This document shows, one piece after another, positions 18,888 to 28,814 of a stretch of 64,000 bases of DNA. The translations under genes were made by a program, and so were the position numbers. Positions within the stretch are counted from its first letter, which is position 1, and every line of letters starts with the position of its first letter. Source of the stretch: Tetramitus jugosus (Eukaryota > Heterolobosea > Eutetramitea > Acrasida > Vahlkampfiidae); NCBI GenBank assembly GCA_937625935.1, contig OW569374.1:186001-250000 (forward strand), read 5' to 3'. Below the pieces are notes generated by a model. The model did no database searches. It was not told where the DNA came from and was given only the letters and a program-made list of their open reading frames with translations.

Positions 18888-20321
18888 ATGGAGGACGCAA
18901 AGAAAAAGTTCCCCAGACCATATCTGCCGAAAACTAAAAATATGGGACCTCTGACCAACATACTCATCTCTGTTTTCTTTAGCACGATCTCTGTGTCTTT
19001 GATTGTTCCCTCTCATCCTCAACTCTTGACTCAAGTTTTCTGCAAGAATGACTATGCTTCCTCAGCAAAGCTCTACGGTTGGCAAATGAGTGTCATTGCA
19101 CTGCTCCAGTTCTTGTCTACTCCGATCCTTGGCCTGTGGAGTGACAGGATACGCAACAGACGAAGAGTGTTGTTGTTGCAAGGTGCTGTGACTACTCTGG
19201 CCTATGTCATGCTCACAGCTGTGTCCTATTTTGGTGCACCTTCATCCTCTTTGTCAAGTGCAAGTGAGGATGATTGGTGGCGTGCAGTGCTGTGGATTGC
19301 ATATCTGGTGTCTCGTTTTTTGACGGGCATCATGGGCAATTTGTTCATGATTGCACTGACCTATGTTGGAGATTTATCCGATGATCAGAGCAAGTCATCC
19401 AACTTTGGTTTGGTTGGTATGAGTGGTGGGCTGGCGTTTACGTTTGGTCCTGCCATGTCCGCTCTTGCATCTCGTTTCATTAGCTCTCAGCTCTACTTTT
19501 CATTCTTGATGGCTGCTGTGTGTTGCTTGACCGGCTTTTTGTTCTCAGTGTTTAATGTAGAGGATTCCATTGAGTTAATGAAGAAGAAGAAGAATGCAAA
19601 TCAACCTGAATTGAGCACCACATCGGCTGATGAAGAGAAAAACAACGATAGCGGAATTTGGTCTCTGTTGAAAGATGCAAATCCCCTCAAGAGCTTCTCT
19701 ATTCTGTTCTCCAATGGACCTTCTTTGATGCTCCTGTCTGTGGTCACATTATTGTTTGGACTCGGTAATAGTGGATTCTTCAGTATTTGGATCAACTATG
19801 CCAATCATCGATACAAGTTCACTTCCTATGAGAGTGGCCTCTTTTTAACCGGTATTGGTATCGGTTATGCCATTGTTCAGGGAAGATTAATGAAATTGTT
19901 CGTACGGGTATTGGGTGAGCACAAAGCTGCTGTTTTCGCCCTATTGGCTTCCTCTCTAACTTATCTGGGTCTTGGCTTGGCTAATGAGGGCTGGATGACG
20001 TATGCTGTAATTCCTGTTGCTTCATTTGCCTCCATGTCTGATCCTCTATTGAAGGGCATTGGAAGCAAGCAGGTAGATAGTACAAAGCAGGGTACTTTAC
20101 AGGGTGCCATGAGTTCATTGATCACTATCAGTGCTGTTGTTAGTCCTGTGATGTTAGCTTATGTGTTTAGCATCTTTTCCTCTGTGGATGCTCCTATTAA
20201 GAACTTCATAGGAGCACCATTTTTCCTCTGCTCACTCTGCGTCTTAGTCAGTTGTCTCATTATGCTTCTGTTTGTTCCAACCCAAAAGAAAATAGAGAGT
20301 GATGAACGGAAGAAACAATAA
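18888..20321 (+). CDS. Major facilitator superfamily transporter (TetA/HCP-like)
   Basis: Intronless, 477 aa from the first in-frame ATG; the longer open frame upstream begins only with TTG. About 12 hydrophobic segments are visible in two halves, with a polar cytosolic loop near 225-260 (MKKKKNANQ) between them. The loop after TM2 has the MFS motif A form GLWSDRIRNRRRVLLL (D-x-x-x-R/K-R-R). This half-and-half layout resembles TetA-type drug:H+ antiporters and eukaryotic hippocampus-abundant-transcript or proton-coupled folate transporters. Substrate cannot be read from sequence. The stop is followed within 10 bases by an AATAAA polyadenylation-like signal. Confidence 0.85.
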   Translation: MEDAKKKFPRPYLPKTKNMGPLTNILISVFFSTISVSLIVPSHPQLLTQVFCKNDYASSAKLYGWQMSVIALLQFLSTPILGLWSDRIRNRRRVLLLQGAVTTLAYVMLTAVSYFGAPSSSLSSASEDDWWRAVLWIAYLVSRFLTGIMGNLFMIALTYVGDLSDDQSKSSNFGLVGMSGGLAFTFGPAMSALASRFISSQLYFSFLMAAVCCLTGFLFSVFNVEDSIELMKKKKNANQPELSTTSADEEKNNDSGIWSLLKDANPLKSFSILFSNGPSLMLLSVVTLLFGLGNSGFFSIWINYANHRYKFTSYESGLFLTGIGIGYAIVQGRLMKLFVRVLGEHKAAVFALLASSLTYLGLGLANEGWMTYAVIPVASFASMSDPLLKGIGSKQVDSTKQGTLQGAMSSLITISAVVSPVMLAYVFSIFSSVDAPIKNFIGAPFFLCSLCVLVSCLIMLLFVPTQKKIESDERKKQ

Positions 20322-20493
20322 GTTTCAATAAAAGATAACGAACTATTTGAACCATGACGGCGTGAATGATCCAGTTAAGATTTAGAGAGGATCTTTTGTC
20401 CTTGTCCTTTCTATCTGCTCATCTTCTAATCTGAAACTACAAGTGGAAAATGGCTCGTTCCAAGATCTGCTAGGAAATATAATATTGTGTATT

Positions 20494-21651
20494 TTACAAT
20501 TGTGGTTGTTGGGATTGTTGTGACTTGACCTTTGTGACATTGAAGAGATCTGGTGTATTGCCCTCCAGGAAACCTTCAAACAATTCACCATTGACCTCTC
20601 TTCTCTGTGCAAATTCATAGTAGGCATACGACCAGTTCAAAGAACCAAATCCACCATCATTCTCTCTCACCAAACAGTCTTCCATCACAGCTCTAGAAGC
20701 AGTTTGTCTCAAGCAATTTGGTCCAACAATATCGCCATCCTTCATTGGAATACCATTTTGTTTCAAGTATTGAATGGTTGTTTCAATATCAGGAAGCTCA
20801 GGAACGTTTTGTTGATTGATATAGGCAGTAAAGTGGTTCACACTATTACCATGAAGCAACAACCAGGAAGCATATTGAGAGACTGGGTCAATCTGTACAA
20901 CAGTGTCTCTCAATGGAGCACTCCATGGTCTGACAAAGCAATTCAACAATTGCTTCGTCAAGTAGTGTCTTTCAATTGTGTTGAGGTTTCCATTTTGTTC
21001 CAACAGCTTGAGCAAAGCTTTGGCATCGTTGCTCAAAGGATCAACAGCATCCATGACAGACTCCTTCACCATGTTGGCATACTGTCTTGGTAGCTTCTCC
21101 ACCTCCAATTGAGAGATGAAAATCTTTGGAGCTAATGGATCAGTTGTGTGCTGTAAATGCTTGGCGGTCAGGTGCTTGTCGGGGAAAACATAGTCTCCGG
21201 CTACCTTGTAACCGAGTGGCTCAAAAAGGCGGATGAGGGCTTGACCTCCTGCAGGTTGAGATCCAGTAAATGTGTTGACAGTACGGAAGGCAATGTGATC
21301 ATTCACGGCACGTCCACCCTTTTGTTCCATGAGTTCAGCATACTTGGCGGCATAGCTTACTCTGCCCAAATAGCTCTTCCACATGCTGTTTAGCATGTCA
21401 TTGAGTACAAGTTTCTTTGAGACTCCAGAGACAGTCATTGTTGTGTTGTAGTTACTCTTGTGTAGTAGGGTGTGATTTGCTTTTGGGAAACATCGAAGCA
21501 AAGATCGAAATGCAAGAGAGCTTGAAGAGAAGCTCCAATGGGGGCGTGTTAAAAAAATCGAGCCTCCAATGTCCCGCAATGAGAGGGAAATAAATTTGGT
21601 CCTCCGCAAGATTTTTGGTAAATCAACGCCAGGCGATAGCGGGAAAAACAT
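20494..21651 (-). CDS. DUF1338 family, 2-oxoadipate dioxygenase/decarboxylase-like
   Basis: Intronless, 385 aa. The DUF1338/HglS fold is recognised by VNDHIAFRT (metal His), FPDKHLTAKHL, PKIFISQLEVEKLP, then GNSVNHFTAYI (second metal His) and a C-terminal DGGFGSLNWSYAYYEFAQR segment. Members (bacterial HglS/YdcJ, plant FLO7) convert 2-oxoadipate to 2-hydroxyglutarate with Fe(II) and O2 in lysine catabolism. The first 70 residues before MTVSGVSKK (ATG at 21438) are Arg/Ser/Leu-rich with few acids and look like a mitochondrial presequence. I therefore keep the long start, but the shorter protein is possible. It is convergent with the MFS gene. Confidence 0.8.
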   Translation of the reverse strand: MFFPLSPGVDLPKILRRTKFISLSLRDIGGSIFLTRPHWSFSSSSLAFRSLLRCFPKANHTLLHKSNYNTTMTVSGVSKKLVLNDMLNSMWKSYLGRVSYAAKYAELMEQKGGRAVNDHIAFRTVNTFTGSQPAGGQALIRLFEPLGYKVAGDYVFPDKHLTAKHLQHTTDPLAPKIFISQLEVEKLPRQYANMVKESVMDAVDPLSNDAKALLKLLEQNGNLNTIERHYLTKQLLNCFVRPWSAPLRDTVVQIDPVSQYASWLLLHGNSVNHFTAYINQQNVPELPDIETTIQYLKQNGIPMKDGDIVGPNCLRQTASRAVMEDCLVRENDGGFGSLNWSYAYYEFAQRREVNGELFEGFLEGNTPDLFNVTKVKSQQSQQPQL

Positions 21652-21813
21652 TAAATGATTGAATTGTTGGTTTGGGTTTTTGCGGTCAACCGCGCGAGAG
21701 ACGTGTAAAAGGTACGTATTTTGAGTGAGAGTTTTCGAGTTTATCTAAAAATTCTCTCTTTTGCAAGATGTCGGATTGTAATGTTGTTGATTGTTTTGTT
21801 GGGAAAGTATTTC

Positions 21814-22813
21814 TTACTCTTCCTTTGCCTTGTTGGTCAAGATACCAATGAATGCTTCATAGTCAAACATGCCAGTATCTCTTGCACCAATCTCAGCACA
21901 CATGCTCTTCCATTCTCTCTCGCTGAATGGAGTTCCGTGAGTGGTCAAAGCGTGCTTCAATTCATCACTCTTGATGAATCCAGACTTTTCTAGATCCCAA
22001 CTTTGGAATGCATCTCTCAAAACTTCTTCAGAGTCAGTGTCTCTCAATTTTGCAGACAAAACGGAAACAAATTGAGCAAACTCAATGAATCCACTTCTTG
22101 TTGTGTCGCACTCGTTGATCATCTCCTTGATTTCAGATGTGGTCTTGCTCATTGCCAATGAAGCAAATGTCTTTTGCAAATCTTCAACAGACACTCTGCC
22201 GTCTTGATCTTGATCAAAATAGGAGAAAGCATCTTGGTATTCCTTAACTTGTCTATCGGAGAGGGACTAAATCAATTGACAGATATCAAATGGTTGTTAG
22301 CTAACACTGCGTTTGATTTTGATGTGAAGAAACATGAAAAAAAACAAACAAATGGTCGACGGTGCTTGTGTGCGTGCAATGGAAGAGAGATTGGGCCGAG
22401 CAGAAATGACGATGATGATGATGACGATGATGAAGATTACAATGATCAAATGATTGTAGCTCAAAGATTATAATCTCGTCATTTGTGTGTGTGTGCATCT
22501 ACAGTGTCATTTTCGGCTGAAGCATATCAATCGTGAAAACATGTTCCCTTCGAGTCACGATTGCTATTCTCATTGTAATGGTAGAGTGCTACTAATAATA
22601 ACCAATCTTGTTCTGTGTTTGTTCTTCATCATACTAGACCGAATGTTGCATCCATTTTTCTTCACTGCTAACAACATCATTCATCATATTATGACCATCA
22701 TCAACCTTCATTTATGTTCCGAATGCTTCTTTGCAATTTTGCTCTCTTCAATCTTCCAAGGCACACACGCACACAATGTGAGTGTGGTTGTTTGTGAGCG
22801 TAGAACTTACCAT
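21814..22813 (-). CDS. Calmodulin-like EF-hand protein, first coding exon is ATG only
   Basis: Exon 1 coding part is the three bases 22813-22811; exon 2 is 22266-21814. A 544-nt phase-0 intron with donor GTAAGT directly after ATG and acceptor TTTAG joins them, giving 151 aa. The assembled start MSLSDRQVKEYQDAFSYFD aligns with the calmodulin N-terminus. Four EF-hand units are present. The first loop, DQDQDGRVSVED, is canonical. The second (DTTRSGFIEFAQ) and third (DLEKSGFIKSDE) are partly degenerate. The fourth has lost ligands. It could be a calmodulin-like protein or a myosin light chain. Without the splice the exon has no ATG before residue 45 of the assembled protein. Confidence 0.82.
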
Positions 22814-23214
22814 TGTTTTAAAGTTGTAGAGTGGATATAATTACAGAGATTGGGATATGTACTTTGTTTGTGGGTAGTGTTGTTGTTTCGAAAGTACAAT
22901 GAGGAAATTTGTTGTTTGTGAGCGAAAGGATTCACCAAGGCAGGTTTTTGACAGACAGTACATGTCAATCGTCAACATCACCAGTTCAATTATTCTTTGT
23001 AATTATTGACATCAGTCGGACATATTCGAATCCTGACTGGTATTTATCCGCCAACCAGTTTTCACCAAGTCGGACATTCATCCAGTTCAGATGACAGGTT
23101 TACAAATAAATTGTATTGGATCAATCGGATTTGCTAGTGAGAATGTGAACATTGAGAGTGTGGAAAAAGTTGTGTTTATTTTTTTGTCAATAACCAACGT
23201 GATCAACGAACGAA
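22814..23214. other. Intergenic region upstream of the calmodulin-like gene
   Basis: 401 bp between two minus-strand genes. I see no coding sequence. It contains a small hairpin at 23013-23038 (CAGTCGGA with TCC-T-GACTG, one bulge) and a related motif GTCGGACATTC about 30 bases later. It probably holds the promoter of the calmodulin-like gene. Confidence 0.4.
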
Positions 23215-23734
23215 TTACAACTTGGACAAATCCAAAGGCACAGGTTGACCCAACCACAGAGGATACTTGGTATGATCATACAATTCATTGTCAGTGTGTG
23301 GATGCAACAAGGCACTCAAATTACCGTGATTCACCATGATCCAGCTCACAATATCAGAGAATTTAGGATAGTTTTGAGGGATATCAATTTCAAACATTGG
23401 AATTGGATGAGGTCCAATAGGATAGTCAAACATCTTGATTCTGAGCTCACCCCATCGGCCAAGAGCGGCATTCATAAGCTTTGTAGCATAAGTTTTTTGT
23501 TCTACATTCTTATCACTGAACAGATTGGAAAAAACAGGTTAGATTGTACAAAAGTCATACTACGATTCTAAACAGATCAGAGGAACTGCTCTACAATGAT
23601 AAAACTTACAAAAAGTAGATGTGCAGATCATAACCAGTGACTCCACTGCTCTGTGATTGAACAGAAGATGGAGAACAGATGAACAACAGGAGGACAGTAG
23701 CAACTAGAGCTAACGCAAAGTGAGAAAATTTCAT
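23215..23734 (-). CDS. DOPA 4,5-dioxygenase-like protein with signal peptide
   Basis: Two exons, 23734-23610 and 23515-23215, give 141 aa. The 94-nt intron has donor GTAAGT, acceptor TTCAG, phase 2. Exon 1 encodes a signal peptide (MKFSHFALALVATVLLLFI, then SSVQSQ) and the first metal strand YDLHIYFF. Exon 2 carries GPHPIPMFEIDIP, then LLHPHTDNELYDHT with its His pair, and WLGQPVPLDL. This is the small DODA family known from Amanita and bacteria, which opens catechol rings (DOPA to betalamic-type products). A secreted or ER form is unusual. The C-terminus reads SKL, a peroxisomal signal, which conflicts with a signal peptide. The exact substrate is unknown. Confidence 0.8.
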
Positions 23735-23802
23735 GTTTGGTGCGTGGTTTGGTTTGTGTGGTGGTCTGATGAAATAAGGGAACTTTAAATGGTGAACACC
23801 CC

Positions 23803-24321
23803 ATGGCTGCGGATGTTCTTTTCCTATTGGAAACTTGCTGCTCCGGAGAAGTGGAGTTTGTTGGTGACTTGACTGCCAAAAAACACGAAATTCCAAAGCA
23901 CAGAGTATCACGCATGTCAAGTCAAGATCAAAATGTTTTAGGCAACTCCGAGGAACCTATTGGTTCCGATCAACCGAGCTGGTCATTGTTGAGCGGTCCG
24001 GATCTTTTGGACAATGTACGATTGTCCAGAGATCAGAATGTTGAGTTGTTCAATGTGTTGACACAGGGAAAGAATATCAAGATTGAACGGATTATTTCTA
24101 CAGGCCAGACTACACCGACTGGTGAGGTGTACGATCAAGAGTGGGATGAATTTGTGCTGCTCATGCAAGGAAGTGCAAATATTACAATGGTTGACTCCCA
24201 AAGAGTGATCAGTCTTTCGGCAGGTGATTCAGTCCTGATTCGTGCTCACGAAAAGCATGTTGTTAGTTTCACTTCCTCTGATCCTGCTTGCATCTGGTTG
24301 GCTGTTCATTTTGCACCTTGA
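23803..24321 (+). CDS. Cupin-domain protein of bacterial type
   Basis: Intronless, 172 aa from the first ATG, or 135 aa from MSSQDQN (ATG at 23914), which I think is the likelier start because bacterial relatives begin near there and the longer form runs into the divergent promoter. The cupin barrel is clear: ERIISTGQTTPTG, then YDQEWDEFVLLMQGSA (motif 1), AGDSVLIRAHEKHVVSF (motif 2) and WLAVHF. The first metal motif has Asp/Glu instead of His-x-His, as in a widespread bacterial single-domain cupin family of unknown function. Likely an ancient bacterial acquisition; function not known. Confidence 0.8.
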   Translation: MAADVLFLLETCCSGEVEFVGDLTAKKHEIPKHRVSRMSSQDQNVLGNSEEPIGSDQPSWSLLSGPDLLDNVRLSRDQNVELFNVLTQGKNIKIERIISTGQTTPTGEVYDQEWDEFVLLMQGSANITMVDSQRVISLSAGDSVLIRAHEKHVVSFTSSDPACIWLAVHFAP

Positions 24322-24396
24322 ACTGCGATATAGTTAATTATTTACTAATAATAATAATAAGAGTGGTATGCTACAGAGGTAATATTTGATAGGTTA

Positions 24397-27300
24397 TTAG
24401 TCCATCACATCATCACCATCGTCATCACCAGTCGTTTCTTCAGCTGGTGTTTCTTGTTCGAATGATTCATCGTGGCTTCTTCTGTCTGGTGCTGGAGTGG
24501 CGAGTGCCTTGGACACTGACGTAGGTGCAGTATCAGTCGATCCATACTCCGTCAAATCGAGGGTCAACACACCAGAACTCTTGGTGGCATGATCACGATA
24601 GACACCACAGAGAGCATCTGATAGATTGAATAAGCTTTCCTTCAAGGAAATGACAATGAATTGACAGTCATCCTTCTTATTCAATACATAGTTTGCAATC
24701 TTTTGAACGTTCACATTGTCGAGAGCAGCATCAACTTCATCAAGAATAAAGAATGGAGATGGTCTGAACGTGTGAATGGCAAACAACAATGCCAATGCAG
24801 CAACAGTCTTTTCTCCACCAGATAGTTGATCCATATCTCTGTATCTCTTTGTTGGAGGCATAGCATTAAACTTGATTCCCTTCAGATAAGGTTCATCGTT
24901 ATCTTGAACACCCAGGTAGGCCGTTCCTCCTAGTGGGAACTTGTCACTTCTGGTCAGATCCTTGTAGATTTGATCAATTGCCTGGGATATTGGCTCAAAT
25001 GCCTTCATGAAAGTATCAAAACGTTTCTGTTGGACAGCCTTGAATCTCTTTTGAATATCTCGTTGCTTTTCTTTCGATTGCTTGTATTCTTCAAAATTTT
25101 CATCATACCTTCTTTGGACCACATCAGCTCTTCCTGAGGTGGCAGCACTTGGTGCCAATGAATCAATTTCCATCTGTAAGCGAGCCAAGTCATCTCTAAA
25201 CTCTTCATCAATTTGTTCATATTCCTCGCTGGTAATGTTCAAAATCTTCTTGTCCAACTCTGAGAAATCAAGGCGAATCGTTTCTTCTCGTTCTCTTGAT
25301 GATCCAGATGATTCTTCTTCGCTCTGAGAAACACTGAAAGGTTCCGATTGAGTGAGTACTTCCTCATCATCACTCATGTCGTCATCAGACTCTTGTTGAC
25401 TTCTGGTTCTTGTTGTACGCCTTCTGCGAGAGGTAGCAGTTCTCGCAGTTGTCGACGAAGTTCTTCGTTTCTTCTTTGCCGGCTGCGCATCCTCTTCAGT
25501 CGTAGGAAGTTCAATTTCTTCCATTCTGCACTTCATAAACAGTTCTTTTCTTTCATTACGGTATCGATCCATTGTATTTTCTTTTGTCGTTTTCTGCTTT
25601 TCAAGTCGATTGATATCGTTGGTTAGGCTGTGCTCAATATTTTGAAGCTCATTCGTTTCGGTTTCCTTTTCAGAAATTTGCTTTTTCATATTGGTTTGTC
25701 TGTTCTTTAGTTCCTCCTCTTGTTGAACCATACCAGCTAGATCATTCTCAATCTTCTCAAGCTTATTGCGCAGAGCAGATAATTTCTTCTTCTGATCATC
25801 CAAGCTTTGTTGAAGAGAACCAAAACCAACACCAGAGGCAGACACTTGACGTTTTCTGGCATATTCCAATTTTTGAGAAATTCTACTCTTGATGAGTTGA
25901 TACTTGGCTTGTTCAGCCGTAGCCTCTTGGTCCAACTTTAATCTTTCGCTTTCATATTCTCTAATATTGGAGATACCTAGCTTTCGGGAGAAGTCTCCAA
26001 AGATACGATCTTCAATCTCTTTGATTTTCTTTTCAATTTCTGCTGCTTCCTCATTCAATGTGTTAATGGAATTTTGAAGATTAGTGATTTGAGGAACATC
26101 ATCATTAAGTTGTTCGGTGATTTGCTTGATGTCCGCTTCAATACTCTCTTTCTTCTTTTTGGAGAATTCCAAGTCACCGGAAGCAAACTTGGTCCTTTCT
26201 TCGAGAGAGACAATGTCTCGAGCAATCTTTTGTAGAGTTTCTTCACCAGCAATGTCGTCACGAGCCAACTCTTGCAATCTTGTGAGAATTTCATCTCTCG
26301 TTTTCTTAAGTTTGTCGATATCCTTCTCTCTGAATTGTGGCTTTTGGGATTGTGCAACAACATCGGCTTGACCACCAGTGATCATACCGGATTTGGAGAT
26401 AACAGTACCATCAAGAGTAACAGCCTTTAGTTTCTCACCAAGATTTTTCTCAAAGCACAAATTCATGGCATTTTCAAGAGTGTCACACATTACGGTGTTA
26501 CCAATGGCATATCTAAAGGCCTTTTCAAAAGGTCTCTCATAGGTCAACACATCTAAAACCAACTTTTCTTCCTTGTCAAGCTGGGATCTGAGCTTTTCAT
26601 TAATCTTCTTTGCTTTGATTGTATCCAGTGGAATAAATGTGGCAACAGATACTCTCTGTTCCTTCAAATAATCGATACAGTCGAGTGCAACTTTCTCTGT
26701 ATCAACCACGATGGCGTTTGCATTTCTATTACCCATAGCAACGAACACAGCAGTATGATACTTCTCACGAGAAATTCTACATAGGTCACGCAATCTTCCA
26801 TGCACGCCACTGAACAAACGTTTCATACTGTCCAATGCATCAGCAAACTTTTGTTCTCTTTCACTGGCCTTTTTATCCACTCTTGCATCTCTCAATTTTT
26901 CACTCACTTCTTCAAGCTTCTTTTGATTTTCATCCTTCTCCTTCTTTCTGGCTTCTTGGTTGCTGATTTCTCTATTGCGTTGAGCTACTTTCTCATCAAG
27001 AATTCTTTGACTCGTATTGATTGTTTCTTGCAATCTCTTCAGACGTGGATTCAAACTGGATTCGATACTTTCTCTTAGTTGATTCTTACGATTGGTTAAT
27101 TCTTCTCTCTTTTGTTGAAGAGAACGAAGTTGTTCCAACAAGGAAGATCTTTCGGCTTGAATTGTTGTCAATCTCTGATTGAGAGTCACAGTTTCAACAC
27201 CAGCTTGACTACGCAGTTTAAGGTATTCTTCCAATTGATCTCCTGTCAGGTCTAATTCACCTCTTCTGCTTCTTTCTCTTGTCAATCTTTCTTCAGTCTC

Positions 27301-28661
27301 TTTTTCTTCCTTTTCTGCTTGAATGAGCTCATCTTGCAAAGTGGCAATTTCTTGACTCACCTTATCGTTGCTAGTGGACAATTCAGCCATTTGATCTTCA
27401 ATCTTCTTAATCTCTGATTCAGCATGGGAAATTTGAACCTTAATCTTTTCTCGTGAGACGGTTCGATCGGATTTCAACTTTTGGAAATTCTTGACATCAC
27501 GAGTCAGAGTAATATTATCCTTTCTTAACTTGGCATACTCTCTTCGCTTCTTTTGCAATTGTGTTTGAGTGGTTTTTTGTTTGTTTGTCAATTCAGTGAT
27601 TTGCTTCTCAATCTCCTTTTGTTCCTTGCCTTCTTCTGTAATTTTCTTCTCAATATGGTACAATTTCCATAGAATATAGTCCGTTTGCAATGAAACATGC
27701 TCCGCCAATTTTTCATCATACTTTGAGGCTTCCTTCTGTTGAACCTTGTACTTTTTGCTTTCTGCAAACGAGTGCTTCTTCTTTTGTAAATTGGTAATCA
27801 CAGTGTTGTTCATCTTGTCATTCTCTTCCCTCAATTGATCGTACTCAACCTTAAATTCATCACTTCCACTGATTTGCTCAAACAGTTTTGTGAGATCGTC
27901 TGGTGACTTGGCTGCAATGCTCTCCACATCTCCTTGAAACACCAAAAAGTTTCTAGCCTTGGACAAAATACCCAACTTGCTCAATCGTTTATCGTACTTT
28001 GTGGCTTGAACAGCCCTGTCATTAATGTAGTAGACACTGGATCCATCATGTGCAATTGTTCTCTTGAAGTGAATCATTTCATCGTCACTCGTTCGAAACA
28101 CCAACTCAACTGATGCAGTACGTCTCATCGTTTCACTCTGACCATCTGCATTGTAAATCAACTGTTTCAGATTGGAGGAACGCAAGAAGGCAGCACGCAA
28201 TCCCACAACAAAACTGATGGCATCCATCAAATTGGATTTGCCTGTTTGTTATCCAAATAAACACAACGCACATTTACGCACATGTATGCATGTTTTCAAA
28301 AAAAATGAATTTGATTGTTGTTGTTGTTGGTCAATAATGAACTCATCATGTGCACACATAGCAACAAAGAAAGAACTGATGATGGTGATATCATCATCAT
28401 CATCATCGACATGATCATCATAAAAATCATCATACCTGCACCGTTTGGACCAATGATACAAGTAAAGTTATGGAATGGTCCAATGGTCTGCTTTCCCTTG
28501 TATGACTTGAAATTTTCAATATCCAATCGAACAATGAATCCACCTTTGACAGAAGGGGTAGTGGTGGTTGCTGTAGTTGTTGTAGTCGTTGATGATGGTT
28601 CCTCCTCTTGTGATTGTGGTCTTGTGGGTGAGGAGGCTGTTGGACTGCTGCTCTCTGACAT
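24397..28661 (-). CDS. SMC1: Cohesin ATPase SMC1
   Basis: Two exons, 28661-28436 and 28241-24397, give 1356 aa (human SMC1A 1233). The 194-nt intron, phase 1, splits the Walker A GPNGAGKS codons. Head: IENFKSYKG, Walker A (about 71-78) and [11 protein letters not shown]. Two long coiled coils flank the hinge at about 552-692, which contains the SMC1-typical [15 protein letters not shown]. The C-terminal head has the signature LSGGEK (about 1214) and Walker [13 protein letters not shown] (about 1242). With SMC3 it forms the cohesin ring in the nucleus. Extras are a Thr-rich N-terminal extension of about 40 residues and a basic-then-acidic insertion at about 995-1065 ([17 protein letters not shown]) in the distal coiled coil. 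Confidence 0.94.
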
Positions 28662-28781
28662 ATTGTATTATAAAATATTTAAATGGGTTGTGGGTGAGAG
28701 GAGTTGTAAATATGGAATCTTGTTGTTGTTTTGTGTATTCGAGCACAAACGTGAAATTTTTTTTTCGTTGCAAGAGAAAAA

Positions 28782-28790
28782 TTTGGCGCG
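28782..28790 (-). promoter_or_regulatory. E2F-type site upstream of SMC1
   Basis: TTTGGCGCG lies about 120 bp upstream of the SMC1 start, in a 153-bp spacer that follows the F-box gene. It matches TTTSSCGC. Cohesin genes are E2F-controlled in animals; use here is inferred. Confidence 0.4.
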
Positions 28791-28814
28791 TTCGAGAAAA
28801 AGAAGTAACGGAAC

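Noticed and set aside
18625-18921. 98-codon minus-strand frame overlapping the MFS start
   Set aside because: No recognisable domain and it covers the promoter and start of the clear MFS gene on the other strand.
22380-22435. GATGAT repeat as a C/D-box snoRNA in the calmodulin-like intron
   Set aside because: Box-like GATGA units are just part of a trinucleotide repeat; no paired terminal stem or D box was seen.
23013-23038. tRNA T-arm (TTCGAATC) at the hairpin
   Set aside because: The flanking bases cannot form the T stem or an acceptor stem; only a small hairpin is supported.
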